From Pseudosulfitobacter pseudonitzschiae (GTDB taxonomy: Bacteria > Pseudomonadota > Alphaproteobacteria > Rhodobacterales > Rhodobacteraceae), in assembly GCF_002222635.1 (NCBI RefSeq), contig NZ_CP022418.1:62001-126000 (forward strand): DNA of 64,000 nt, given 5' to 3'. This document shows positions 43,311 to 52,239 of this stretch, in pieces. The position numbers and the translations under genes are program-made. A model generated the notes under the pieces. The model ran no database searches. It was not told the DNA's origin and saw nothing but the letters and a program-made list of their open reading frames with translations. Position 1 is the stretch's first letter, and every line of letters begins with the position of its first letter.

Positions 43311-44900
43311 ATGTTCGATTTCTTCTCTGCCCGCCGCCCCGACACGCTGGCCAGTCGCGCCATGATCGCCACCTCGCACCCGCTGGCCACAGCCGCCGGT
43401 CTCGATATCCTCACCGATGGGGGGAATGCGGTGGATGTCGCCATCGCAGCTGTCGCGGTGCAATGCGTGGTTGATCCGCTGATGACCGGCATCGGCGGCG
43501 ATTGCTTTGCACTTTACGCACCCAAGGGCGGTGCAGTGAAGGCACTGAATGGTTCGGGCCGCGCCCCCGCCGCCGCGACGGTCGAGGCGCTCAAAGCTGC
43601 CGGCCTGACCGACCACATTCCCCAGACCTCGCCCCACGCCGTGACGATCCCCGGAGCGATCTCGGCCTGGTGTCGTCTGCATGAGGATCACGGCTCCCTG
43701 CCGCTGGATCGCATCTTCGCCCGCGCCATTGGCTATGCCGAGGACGGCTTTCCCGTCACCCCGCGCGTTGCGCAGGACTGGGCCGACAACGCTGCAATCG
43801 TTGGCAAGGACCCGGCCGCAGGTGTGCATTTTCTACCGGGCGGCAAATCGCCTGCACCGGGTTCTCGATTTGCCCAACCGTTGCTAGGGACCCGACTGCG
43901 CGAAATCGCCGCCCACGGTGCTAAAGCCTTTTACGAAGGCGAAACTGCCGCCAAAATGGCCGCTCACCTGCAAAGCCTCGGCGGGTTGCACACCGAGCAA
44001 GACTTTCACGACGCCCGTGATCAGGCCCATTGGGTGACACCGATTTCGACCGCTTACGCGGGACATGATGTTGTCGAATGTCCGCCCAACGGTCAGGGCC
44101 TTGCCGCACTGCTGATCCTGCGCATCCTGTCGAAAATCGACCTTGCGGCCGACATGAGCGAAGCCGACCGTATTCACATCCATGCGGAGGCCACCAAGAT
44201 CGCTTATCATCACCGCGACGAACTGATTGCCGATCCAGAAAGCTGCCACGGCCTGACCGAAACCCTGCTATCGGACGAAATCGTCGATACACTCGCGGCC
44301 CGCATCGACATGACCCACGCGGGCACGCCTGCGCTCTGGGACGAGCCCGAGCATCGCGACACGATCTACCTTTGCGTGGTGGATGCGGAGGGCAACGCGC
44401 TGTCTTTCATCAATTCGATTTTCCACGGCTTCGGCTCGACACGATTTGACCCCACGACCGGAGTTCTTTTCCATTCACGCGGCGCATCGTTCCGGTTGAT
44501 CGATGGGCACCCCAATGCCATTGCACCGTACAAACGGCCGATGCACACGATTATTCCGGGAATGCTTTGCAAGGACGGGCAGGCGGTCATGCCCTTCGGC
44601 GTGATGGGCGGCGATTATCAGGCTGCAGGCCACGCGGCCTTCCTGTCGAACGTCTTCGACCGGGGCATGTCGCTGCAAGAGGCGATGGACGCTCCCCGCA
44701 GTTTCGCATTCGGTGGCGAGCTTCAAATCGAACCCGGCGTCTCGGAAGCGGCGCGCGAGGAGCTTGCCAAGCGGGGCCACAAACTCAGGCTGATGACCAG
44801 CCCCATCGGCGGCTCTCAGGCGATCCTAATCGACACGCAGACCGGTATGCTTAGCGGTGGCAGCGACGCGCGGAAGGACGGGATGGCGCTCGGGTTCTGA
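43311..44900 (+). CDS. Gamma-glutamyltransferase family protein, cytoplasmic type
   Basis: A 529-residue N-terminal nucleophile hydrolase of the gamma-glutamyltransferase family. The large-subunit start GGNAVDVAIAAVAVQCVVDPLMTGIGGD (in pieces, 37-64) and the self-cleavage nucleophile Thr351 in RDTIYLCVVDAEGNALSF are present, followed by FGVMGGDYQ and a late GGSDARKDG. There is no signal peptide, unlike periplasmic Ggt, so it probably works in the cytoplasm on peptides brought in by the Dpp-type importer encoded just upstream, like YwrD-type enzymes. It is the last gene of the GntR-controlled operon. Confidence 0.92.
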   Translation: MFDFFSARRPDTLASRAMIATSHPLATAAGLDILTDGGNAVDVAIAAVAVQCVVDPLMTGIGGDCFALYAPKGGAVKALNGSGRAPAAATVEALKAAGLTDHIPQTSPHAVTIPGAISAWCRLHEDHGSLPLDRIFARAIGYAEDGFPVTPRVAQDWADNAAIVGKDPAAGVHFLPGGKSPAPGSRFAQPLLGTRLREIAAHGAKAFYEGETAAKMAAHLQSLGGLHTEQDFHDARDQAHWVTPISTAYAGHDVVECPPNGQGLAALLILRILSKIDLAADMSEADRIHIHAEATKIAYHHRDELIADPESCHGLTETLLSDEIVDTLAARIDMTHAGTPALWDEPEHRDTIYLCVVDAEGNALSFINSIFHGFGSTRFDPTTGVLFHSRGASFRLIDGHPNAIAPYKRPMHTIIPGMLCKDGQAVMPFGVMGGDYQAAGHAAFLSNVFDRGMSLQEAMDAPRSFAFGGELQIEPGVSEAAREELAKRGHKLRLMTSPIGGSQAILIDTQTGMLSGGSDARKDGMALGF

Positions 44901-45110
44901 GATTCGGTCTGGATTGGTCCACGAATGGCGGCGCTCCAAAGTTAGTAGCACTGCATCACCGCGCCACTATTTCACATTGCAGTGCCGTCGGGACAGGCAT
45001 CCACGTCATCAAAGAATGCCACTTGGATCGACAAGAACCTTGCATTGGGTTGAGCGGCTTCTCAACGCTTCGAAAGCGTCTGGCATCGATTGCAGGCTCT
45101 GGGTCAGGAT

Positions 45111-45254
45111 ATGTCGATAGATGGCGCCGTTGCGCAGTTTGAGCAACGCGCGCTGCAAGAAGCGGGCGGCAATATATCAGCCGCAGCCCACCGCCTTGGC
45201 CTAACCCGGGCGAAGTTGGATTACCGCCTGACAGCGCAGGGTACCAAAACCTGA
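45111..45254 (+). pseudogene. Fis-type HTH remnant of an NtrC-family activator
   Basis: A 47-codon frame ends FEQRALQEAGGNISAAAHRL, GLTRAKLDYRLTAQG. This is the Fis-like helix-turn-helix that closes sigma-54-dependent activators (…LxxALxxxGGNxSxAAxxLGLxRxxLxYRL). There is no AAA+ domain to its left; the 200 bases before it, after the gamma-glutamyltransferase gene, hold no gene that I recognise. It is a leftover of a lost regulator. Confidence 0.6.
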
Positions 45255-46047
45255 AAAGAACCAAGCCAAATTAATGGTACGCGAGCGCTCAGGTTTAGCG
45301 AACTTTAGCCCATTGTTTATTACATAACCATGCTTATGCGTGCAAAGGCTGTAGCCGGGTGCGCGCTACCTTGAAGTGCGACTCCTATTAGAAACCAATG
45401 GGTTATCTAATAGGAGATTATGGCATGGGAGCCGTTTACACGCAACTATCACTGAAAGAACGTCGCAAGATCGAGAACTGGTGGCACGCAAGGGTGCCCG
45501 TCAGAGAGATGGCACGCGTCTTGAACCGCCACAAATCGACGATCTTTCGCGAGATCAAACGCAATTTCTGGGCCGATGACGCCTTCCCGAAGAAGTATGC
45601 GGGCTACTTCGGTCACGCGGCTCAATTGCGGACAGATAAACGGAGATCTGTGCAGCGCAAGCTGATCCGGCATCCTGGGTTATGCCAGACGGTGATCGGA
45701 CGCATAAAACAAGGCTGGACGCCTGAGCAGATCGGCAACCGGATGATCTATGAAGGTGCTGCGCTGCGCGTCTGCCAGGAGACGATCTATCGCTACATCT
45801 ACTCCAAGGAAGGCATGGACCAGGAGCTTTGGTGGTACCTGCCCGAACATCGCAAGGCGCGCCGTCCGCGTCGAGCCAGAAAGCGTCAGGCGCCGAAATT
45901 CGACCGTGATGTCAGCATTTTGTTCCGTCCGGACGACGTGGCGCACCGCCGCCAGTTTGGTCATTGATGGTGTGGATGCCCCACCCCGGAACCGGCATCA
46001 AACTGTGCCATAGTGGTGATGTTGAAAGCACCAAACTGGAGGCAACC

Positions 46048-47073
46048 ATGAATGAAGTTACAATGATCGGCGTCGACTTGGCAAAGTCCGTTTTCCAAGC
46101 GCACGGCGCGACGGCTGTCGGCGAACCTGTGTTCCGCAAGAAGCTGTCGCGGGGGCAATTTTTGAAGTTTTTAAGTGAGCAGCAGCCTTGCGTGGTAGCG
46201 ATGGAGGCTTGTGCCTCTTCGCATTATTGGGGTCGCGAGATCCTGAAGCTGGGCCACGATGTTCGTCTGATCCCGCCGATCTACGTGAAGCCATTCGTCA
46301 AGCGTCAGAAGAATGACGCCAATGATGCAGAGGCTATTGCCGAAGCGGCAGTCCGACCGACCATGCGGTTTGTGCCTGTTAAATCAGCTGAACAGCAATC
46401 CCGTTCGATGATCTTCAAGACACGGGATTTGTTTGTTCGGCAACGTAACTCCATCATCAATGCGCTACGCGGCCATTTGATGGAGTATGGCATCATCGCC
46501 CCTCCCGGTCGGAACTTTGTGAAGAAACTAGCAGAACAGATAGAAAGCCCGGATTGTGACCTGCCTTCAATCGTTATTGAACTCAGCCGTGTCCATCTGG
46601 ATCAGCTTAATGTGCTCACCGACAAAGTCGTTACGATAGAGCGGCGTCTAAAAGAGGAATCGAAGTCCGACCCAGAGACGATTCGACTACAGACCGCGCC
46701 CGGTATTGGTCCTGTGAGTGCAATGGCGATCAAGGCATTCTCTCCGCCGTTGGAAGGCTTCAAACGCGGCCGGGATTTTGCGGCATGGCTTGGTCTGGTC
46801 CCGGTTCAGAAATCGACAGGTGGGCGCCAAGTGTTAGGGCGAACATCAAAGATGGGGCAGCGCGACATTCGGCGACTGCTGATAATTGGGGCCATGACAC
46901 GGATCAGATGGGCGATTAAAAATGGTCCACCCAAAGGCTCATGGCTTGAGCAAATGTTAGAGCGTAAGCCTCGCATGCTGGTAGCCATCGCGCTCGCCAA
47001 CAAAACGGCGCGCATCATTTGGGCGATGATGACGAAACACGAAGATTATCGAGATCCGATCGCGGTAGCCTAA
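46048..47073 (+). CDS. IS110-family (IS1111 group) transposase
   Basis: A 341-residue DEDD transposase with GGAGG before the ATG at 46048. The N-terminal RuvC-like domain has MIGVDLAKSVFQAHG (catalytic Asp), VAMEACASSHYW (Glu) and KNDANDAEAIAEAA (the Asp pair). The C-terminal transposase_20 domain has APGIGPVSAMAIK and FAAWLGLVPVQKSTGGRQ, whose serine is the second catalytic site in this family. The frame is intact. In IS110-family elements the protein works with an RNA encoded by the element that bridges donor and target. Confidence 0.95.
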   Translation: MNEVTMIGVDLAKSVFQAHGATAVGEPVFRKKLSRGQFLKFLSEQQPCVVAMEACASSHYWGREILKLGHDVRLIPPIYVKPFVKRQKNDANDAEAIAEAAVRPTMRFVPVKSAEQQSRSMIFKTRDLFVRQRNSIINALRGHLMEYGIIAPPGRNFVKKLAEQIESPDCDLPSIVIELSRVHLDQLNVLTDKVVTIERRLKEESKSDPETIRLQTAPGIGPVSAMAIKAFSPPLEGFKRGRDFAAWLGLVPVQKSTGGRQVLGRTSKMGQRDIRRLLIIGAMTRIRWAIKNGPPKGSWLEQMLERKPRMLVAIALANKTARIIWAMMTKHEDYRDPIAVA

Positions 47074-47316
47074 AGGCTGCATCGCTCGGTATGATGTGAG
47101 AAGGACATTGAGACAGTAAGGACAAATGATCGACTAGATCGAGGTTAGGAAAACCAGGCCTTCCCAGAGAGCTTAGCGCTCGTGTCATTGATATGGACCT
47201 GACCTTCGCATCGCCATACCGGCCCGCGGCATGTGAAACGCCGCAATCTGAGGCCTGACACATGACCGTACCCGATCACATGTTCAAACCGTTGATAATA
47301 TTTCTTGCATCAAAGC
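47074..47316 (+). ncRNA. Possible bridge (seek) RNA region of the IS1111-type element
   Basis: The 243 bases between the transposase stop and the right subterminal repeat hold no gene. In IS1111-group elements the target-selecting bridge RNA is encoded in this 3' end. I place it here by position only; I have not folded it or found the guide loops. Confidence 0.35.
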
Positions 47317-47577
47317 GGGCATCCACACATGGGAGGCTGATTTGATGCTGTTCAAACAGAAGCTTGGACAATCGAACGTCACATCACTGGTCGAACGTGT
47401 CAGCCGGTTCACCGTGTTATTGAAGAACCCGAACAAGCGCACCAAACCGGTGATGGGCAAGATCATGAAAGCTGTCCGTGATCTGCCGCACATCGCGCGT
47501 CGCTCAATCACTTTCGATCGCGGCACAGAGTTCGTCAGCTGGCCCCACCTTCAGGCTGAGATCGGGACGCAAACCTG

Positions 47578-47914
47578 CGTTGTCTAATCGTATGGCCTCA
47601 GTCAACCCTCTTCAGAAAACACCAAAAGGGTCACGCGACGCGCGTTATTGTCCGAACATGCTCGGATAGTTGCCCTAATCTCGATGCCTCGACGCGGGAG
47701 AATGTAGCGTATGTCGGGAGCTTGGTTGTCTTCGCGGTCGGCACGATGGACCGCCGCATTTTGAGTTCCGCAGGTGAGGCCTTCCTATGTTCTGCACGCA
47801 GTCTTGAAGCGCTGCTGCCAAGTCTTTCGGAATGGCCCGACTTACGTCCACGACAGGGACGCCTCCCCGCATCAGGTAGATGACACGGTGAGATTGGTGA
47901 GCTGGCGAGTGCGC
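47578..47914 (-). ncRNA. Possible bridge (seek) RNA region of the second IS110-type element
   Basis: The 337 bases downstream of this transposase carry no credible gene and are the longer non-coding end of the element, where IS1111-like elements encode their bridge RNA. Assigned by position; not folded. Confidence 0.3.
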
Positions 47915-48946
47915 TTATGCAATTTCTCCAGCTGATGGATTGAAGGATTCACCGGTCTTAAGCATGGTGTGCATGATGACTGCGAGCTTGCGGGCAACAG
48001 CCACGGCGGCGCGTTTGAAACCAAGCCGTTCACGCAGCTGGAGCCCCCAAGTTTTAAGCTGGCTTTCAGTCGCGGCGCTTGTTCTTGTCAGCAAAGCTGT
48101 TGCCGCCTCATAAAGCAGGCCGCGCAGACGGGTGTCTCCCCTGCGAGAAATATGGCCGTTAAAGTCCACCTCTCCGGACTGATAACGCCGGGTTGTCAGA
48201 CCGAGCCAAGCCCCAACCGATCGTGAGTTTTTGAAATTTTCCGGGGCTTCGATCGCTGCGACATAAGACATGGCCGTGATCGCCCCGATGCCTGGTATCG
48301 TCATCAGGAGTTTTGCATGTGAACTCTGCCGTGCTGCGGCGAGCACATGTCGGGTAAGGATTGCTACGCGTTCACGCACTTCGCGCCAGACTTCAAGTAA
48401 TGGCAGGATAATCTGCCCTAATTGAGCTTGCCCTTCCAATAGCCCACGGACATTGAAATCAAACACACTACCTATGCCTTTGGGTACAATAAGACCGAAG
48501 GTCTTCAGGACACCTCGGATCTGATTTGTGAGCTGGGTTGTGATCGTCAGAAGTTGGGAACGCGCGCCGATTAACGTTCTGACCAGCATCGCATCGAACG
48601 ACTTGACCCGCACGGCTTTATAAAAGCCAGTCTCTGCCAGGTGAGCCAGACCGTCGGCATCATTCGCATCGGTCTTATTGAGCGTTTCGCCGAGTATTTT
48701 TTGTGCATGTCGTGCTTCAATGCAGACGGTCGGCAGACCCTCCGCAGTTAAAGCATGGAAAAACCAAGTAGCCAGGGGCCCAGTTTCAAATACAACGCGC
48801 TCTGGGTCCGGTGCGTGCTTTCGAATTATTTGTGCAATGTCTTTCGGATCAGATGGGCATTTTCCACGCCAAATCCGCTTACCATCCTGCCGGATCGCAA
48901 TCGCCGTATCTTTCAAAGAAACATCAAGTCCAATATGCTGACACAT
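47915..48946 (-). CDS. IS110-family transposase
   Basis: A 343-residue DEDD transposase; the ATG at 48946 has GGAG 8 bases upstream. The RuvC-like part shows CQHIGLDVSLKDTAIAI, VVFETGPLATW and NKTDANDADGLAHLA; the C-terminal domain TIPGIGAITAMSYV and VGAWLGLTTRRYQSGEVD carries the family serine. It shares only the family plan with the transposase at 46048. The frame is intact. A longer open frame upstream to 49000 exists but lacks a ribosome site. Confidence 0.94.
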   Translation of the reverse strand: MCQHIGLDVSLKDTAIAIRQDGKRIWRGKCPSDPKDIAQIIRKHAPDPERVVFETGPLATWFFHALTAEGLPTVCIEARHAQKILGETLNKTDANDADGLAHLAETGFYKAVRVKSFDAMLVRTLIGARSQLLTITTQLTNQIRGVLKTFGLIVPKGIGSVFDFNVRGLLEGQAQLGQIILPLLEVWREVRERVAILTRHVLAAARQSSHAKLLMTIPGIGAITAMSYVAAIEAPENFKNSRSVGAWLGLTTRRYQSGEVDFNGHISRRGDTRLRGLLYEAATALLTRTSAATESQLKTWGLQLRERLGFKRAAVAVARKLAVIMHTMLKTGESFNPSAGEIA

Positions 48947-49322
48947 GGTTAATCTCCATCCAATGGTTTGACCGAACCATTTCACAAGCTCGATACTCAA
49001 TCATATCGGCAGGTACCTCATTCCCAAACATCCATGCCTAAGTGTGAAGCGTCCCGCGATTACCCCATGTTCTGCGATCCGTCTTCACCCTGGCAGAAAG
49101 GCACCGTCGAAAACACCAATCGCCGCGCGCGAAGATGGCTGCCGAGGAAGCGCGACATCACGGCAGTCACAGATCATGAATTGAAAATGATCTGCGACCG
49201 CCTCAACGCCACACCCAGAAAATGCCTCGGCTGGAAGACGCCCGCCGAAGTGTTCCGCGAGAAGATGATGGTAGAGATGGACCGATCTCCCTACCCTCAG
49301 AAGCAATAGGAGTCGCACTTCA

Positions 49323-49693
49323 GGTATCGCTCACAGTCCGTTGAGGGCGTGGTCCGCTTGCCTGAACATTCCCACGCGGGTTGAACCAAATGTATAGCTT
49401 CATCCAAACAACGATCCGCCACGCCACGACCACTCAATTCAGATGCTGACCTCTCAAGTGTGACGCGGCATTACACCTTAACCCTGCCAAATATACGGAC
49501 AACAGATAGAATATAAGCAATAATAGTACGTCTTTCCCCAGGGATCATTAATTGCAATGCCATTTCACATTGAGATGGTTGGATTCCCCCTTCAAACGAA
49601 CGGGGACACATGGCTTGACCCCGATTAGACTTCAAACCGAGTCCCATGGCGCTGGGTGAGCGCGGGTTGCTAAAATGCTCGGAGACCAATCGC
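49323..49693. other. Spacer between IS30 and the VWA gene, with a repeated hairpin
   Basis: No gene that I recognise in 371 bases. The right half must hold the promoter of the exported-protein operon. Its notable feature is the 20-bp motif at 49586-49605, which recurs at 54940. GGAG lies 8 bases before the VWA gene start at 49694. Confidence 0.6.
49586..49605 (+). repeat. 20-bp hairpin repeat, copy 1
   Basis: CCCCCTTCAAACGAACGGGG, identical to 54940-54959. CCCC-TTC can pair with GAA-GGGG around an AAAC loop with one bulged C. It lies about 90 bases upstream of the VWA gene. Confidence 0.75.
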
Positions 49694-51706
49694 ATGAAGA
49701 AAATCACCGTAGCTCTGTCAGTCTTGTTAGGGTTCTCACCTTTCACCGCCTCCGCCGCCGAAGGTGTGGTGATTGTTTATGACGGCTCTAACTCGATGTG
49801 GGGCCAGATCGACGGCGTCGCCAAGATCGAAACCGCGCGGGAAGTCATGGCCGATCTGGTCGAAACATGGCCACAATCGACCAATCTGGGGCTTCTGGCA
49901 TACGGACACCGGCGCAAAGGTGATTGCAGTGACATAGAACTCATGATCCCGCCGGGCCCGGTAGATCGGGCATCATTTCTGGAAACCGTGAACGCCATCA
50001 CGCCACGCGGCAAAACGCCATTGACCGATGCCGTGGTGCAGGCGGCCAAGAACCTGTCGTTTCGGGACAATCCCGCCACCGTCGTCCTGATTTCGGATGG
50101 CATAGAATCCTGTCAGGCCGATCCCTGTTCTATCTCCGCTCAGCTTGAGGAACAGGGCATTGCCTTCACCACCCATGTCATCGGTTTCGATATCGCGCGT
50201 GAAGATCAACGGCAGCTTTCATGCATCGCGGAAAATACCGGCGGAACTTTTGTACCGGCGCAGGATGCCAACGAGCTGCGCGGTGCAATAGCGCAAGTGC
50301 AGCAGGTTATAGAAGCACAGCCGGAGTCCGTACCAAGCGTTGAACCGGAGCCTGAACCTAAACAAGAGGTGTCGGTATCGGCCCCAAAAACTGTGGTAGC
50401 GGGAACCCTATTCGATGTTTCCTGGAGCGAGGCCTTGAATCCGCGCGATCTCGTGTTGATCGCACTGGTCGGATCGGAGGCCGATGCGAAATCGAGCTAC
50501 CTTCCCGTGCGCGACGACACCGAAGGGAAACTGACCGCGCCGTCCGAGCCGGGACTTTACGAGGTGCGTTATCGGCTGGATGAGGGGCGGGTTATCCTGG
50601 CGTCTGCCCCGGTTGAGGTTGTGGCCGCCGACGTCAGCGTGACAGCGCCCGTCTCTGTGGTGGCCGGAACCGTTTTCGATGTTTCATGGAGCGAGACCCT
50701 GAACGCGCGCGATCTCGTGTTGATCGCACCGGTCGGATCGGAGGCTGATGCTAAATTGAGCTACCTTCCCGTGCGCGACGATATCGAAGGGAAACTGACC
50801 GCGCCGTCCGAGCCGGGACTTTACGAGGTGCGTTATCGGCTGGATGAGGGGCGGGTTATCCTGGCGTCTGCCCCGGTTGAGGTTGTGGCCGCCGACGTCA
50901 GCGTGACAGCGCCCGTCTCTGTGGTGGCCGGAACTGTTTTCGATGTTTCATGGAGCGAGACCCTGAACGCGCGCGATCTCGTGTTGATCGCACCGGTCGG
51001 TTCGGAGGCTGATGCTAAATTGAGCTACCTTCCCGTGCGCGACGATATCGAAGGGAAACTGACCGCGCCGTCCGAGCCGGGACTTTACGAGGTGCGTTAT
51101 CGGCTGGATGAAGGGCGGGTTATTCTGGCCTCGGCACCCGTGGAAGTCACCGTCGCAGAGGTCGCATTAACGGCACCGGCATTGGTTCGTGCGGAAACGG
51201 AAATTCAGGTTTCCTGGCAGCCGTCTGTCAATCCTCGTGATCTGGTGCTTATCGCCCCGGCAGGCTCACCTGCCGATGAGAAACTCAGCTATGCTCCGGC
51301 CCGCACGGAGAATAAAACCACGCTGAAAGCACCTTCAGAACCTGGCCTTTACGAGGTGCGCTACAGGCTTGACGAAGGCCGCCGTGTGATCGCCGCCGTG
51401 CCACTCGAAGTCGTGCCGGCAGACGCGCCGCTCGACGATGGCGCAGGGCTGAATGCACCAGAAAGTGCTGCGCCAAGTGAGACTATAACAGTCTCTTGGA
51501 CCATTGCGCCCGAAGACGCCGACCGCCGTGTGGCGCTGGCCAAGGCAGATGCGCCTGATTTCACATGGATTTCAGCCCATCCGGTGGGTGCTGAAACCGA
51601 AACGGAAATCATCCTGCCCAATGAACCCGGCCTATACGAGGTGCGTTTCCTCGATCTGAGCATCCAGAGCGTTCTGGGACGCACGATCGTCGCGGTCGGC
51701 GAATGA
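49694..51706 (+). CDS. Exported VWA-domain protein with tandem Ig-like repeats
   Basis: A 670-residue exported protein. A 22-residue signal peptide (to ASA-AEG) is followed by a von Willebrand factor A domain (about 24-220) with a complete metal-ion site: DGSNS (30-34), Thr108 in GKTPLTD and Asp135 in LISDGIESC. Cysteines at 78, 140, 145 and near 177 may form disulfides. A Pro/Glu linker (PSVEPEPEPKQE) leads to four 88-residue beta-sandwich repeats, each ending GLYEVRYRLDEGR, and a diverged fifth. Such proteins bind other proteins through the metal site and are used as adhesins or scaffolds. It is the first gene of a block of exported proteins. Its actual partner is unknown. Confidence 0.9.
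   Translation: MKKITVALSVLLGFSPFTASAAEGVVIVYDGSNSMWGQIDGVAKIETAREVMADLVETWPQSTNLGLLAYGHRRKGDCSDIELMIPPGPVDRASFLETVNAITPRGKTPLTDAVVQAAKNLSFRDNPATVVLISDGIESCQADPCSISAQLEEQGIAFTTHVIGFDIAREDQRQLSCIAENTGGTFVPAQDANELRGAIAQVQQVIEAQPESVPSVEPEPEPKQEVSVSAPKTVVAGTLFDVSWSEALNPRDLVLIALVGSEADAKSSYLPVRDDTEGKLTAPSEPGLYEVRYRLDEGRVILASAPVEVVAADVSVTAPVSVVAGTVFDVSWSETLNARDLVLIAPVGSEADAKLSYLPVRDDIEGKLTAPSEPGLYEVRYRLDEGRVILASAPVEVVAADVSVTAPVSVVAGTVFDVSWSETLNARDLVLIAPVGSEADAKLSYLPVRDDIEGKLTAPSEPGLYEVRYRLDEGRVILASAPVEVTVAEVALTAPALVRAETEIQVSWQPSVNPRDLVLIAPAGSPADEKLSYAPARTENKTTLKAPSEPGLYEVRYRLDEGRRVIAAVPLEVVPADAPLDDGAGLNAPESAAPSETITVSWTIAPEDADRRVALAKADAPDFTWISAHPVGAETETEIILPNEPGLYEVRFLDLSIQSVLGRTIVAVGE
50366..51421 (+). 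repeat. Four 264-bp tandem units coding Ig-like repeats
   Basis: Units start at 50366, 50630, 50894 and 51158, exactly 264 bases (88 codons) apart. Units 2 and 3 are nearly identical in DNA over their whole length, including third codon positions; unit 1 is close, unit 4 has diverged, and a fifth, degenerate unit follows to the gene end. This points to recent duplication of the middle unit. Confidence 0.92.
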
Positions 51707-51740
51707 CGCCTCACCCAATGATACAACGGAGAACCCTCCC

Positions 51741-52223
51741 ATGCGCAACTTGACCATAGCATTCGCCGGTCTTTTCTTCGCGGCCATGCCCGCTTTTGCG
51801 GCCGACCCCGGTGGCACGGTGACGGGCACCATCGACGGTGAAGAAGTCGAACTGTCCGTCTTTTCCCAGCAATCGGATTACGGAAACTCTCACATTTCCC
51901 TTTACATCATAGGCGATGCTCTGGGGGGGCGTGGTCTGGGTGCCATGAGTTTGGGTGCCGAATGGATGGGTAATCTGGACGGAAACTTCTCGCATGTGGA
52001 AGTCAGTACGCGAATGCACGAAAACCCCCTTCGCATGTATTACGGCGACGATGATGACGGGCTGACCCTGACTCTTACGAATTCCGCCATCGCCGGCGAT
52101 CTGTTGGAGATCTCCGGCCGGGTGCAAGGGACCCTGACCCAAATGGACAGGATCGGCCACAAGAACCCCGATCCCGACGATACATTCAGCATCGACCTGA
52201 GTTTCGATGCTGTTCTGGAATAA
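51741..52223 (+). CDS. Small exported protein with 'DGEE' motif
   Basis: A 160-residue exported protein: signal peptide of 20 residues (MPAFA-AD), then GGTVTGTIDGEEVELSVF and a beta-rich body ending FSIDLSFDAVLE. No cysteine is in the mature part. The opening G-x-V-T-x-x-x-D-G-E-E and the repeated-strand plan are shared with the protein at 55037, so I regard the two as diverged paralogues. Family unknown. It lies 34 bases after the VWA gene, in the same direction, and 16 bases before the next gene, so it belongs to that operon. Confidence 0.75.
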   Translation: MRNLTIAFAGLFFAAMPAFAADPGGTVTGTIDGEEVELSVFSQQSDYGNSHISLYIIGDALGGRGLGAMSLGAEWMGNLDGNFSHVEVSTRMHENPLRMYYGDDDDGLTLTLTNSAIAGDLLEISGRVQGTLTQMDRIGHKNPDPDDTFSIDLSFDAVLE

Positions 52224-52239
52224 TTGTGAGGGCCGGACA

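Larger units (their letters stand above)
45965..47329 (+). mobile_element. IS1111-type insertion sequence (IS110 family) within IS30
   Basis: A 1.36-kb element inside the IS30 transposase gene. Subterminal perfect inverted repeats GTGTGGATGCCC (45970-45981) and GGGCATCCACAC (47317-47328) are the mark of the IS1111 group. It has one transposase, a short 5' end (about 80 bases) and a long 3' non-coding end (about 255 bases). No target duplication is needed to restore the host frame, as expected for this family. Confidence 0.9.
47578..49068 (-). mobile_element. Second IS110-family insertion sequence within IS30
   Basis: A 1.49-kb element that breaks the IS30 frame between the Thr-Trp and Phe-Cys codons; its borders were set by restoring that frame. 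The transposase reads leftward. TAATCG (47585-47590) and CGATTA (49057-49062) are a short subterminal inverted pair near the ends. The 5' end is short (122 bases) and the 3' end long (337 bases), again the IS1111 layout. It is not a copy of the first element. Confidence 0.85.
45425..49309 (+). pseudogene. IS30-family transposase interrupted twice
   Basis: The pieces are 45425-45964 (helix-turn-helix MARVLNRHKSTIFREIKRN, then WTPEQIGNRM), 47330-47577 (WEADLMLFKQK with the first catalytic Asp, FDRGTEF with the second) and 49069-49309 (SPWQKGTVENTNRRARRWLP with the catalytic Glu). Their lengths, 540, 248 and 241 bases, add to 1029, exactly 343 codons including the stop, and the frame is continuous (…QFGH-WEAD… and …GTQTW-FCDPSS…). 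The protein would be 342 residues, normal for IS30. It is now inactive because of the insertions. GGAG precedes the ATG. Confidence 0.93.
45372..49322 (+). mobile_element. IS30-family element split by two IS110/IS1111-type insertions
   Basis: The outer ends are a perfect 18-bp inverted repeat, TGAAGTGCGACTCCTATT at 45372-45389 and its complement at 49305-49322. Inside lie three pieces of one IS30 transposase separated by two other insertion sequences. Without those (1365 and 1491 bp) the element is about 1.1 kb, normal for IS30. Confidence 0.92.

Noticed and set aside
45300-45350. Shared 'CATGCTTATGC' words near 36661 and 45329 as a possible attachment site
   Set aside because: The match is only about 12 bases, in AT-rich sequence, with no integrase gene of the tyrosine type nearby.
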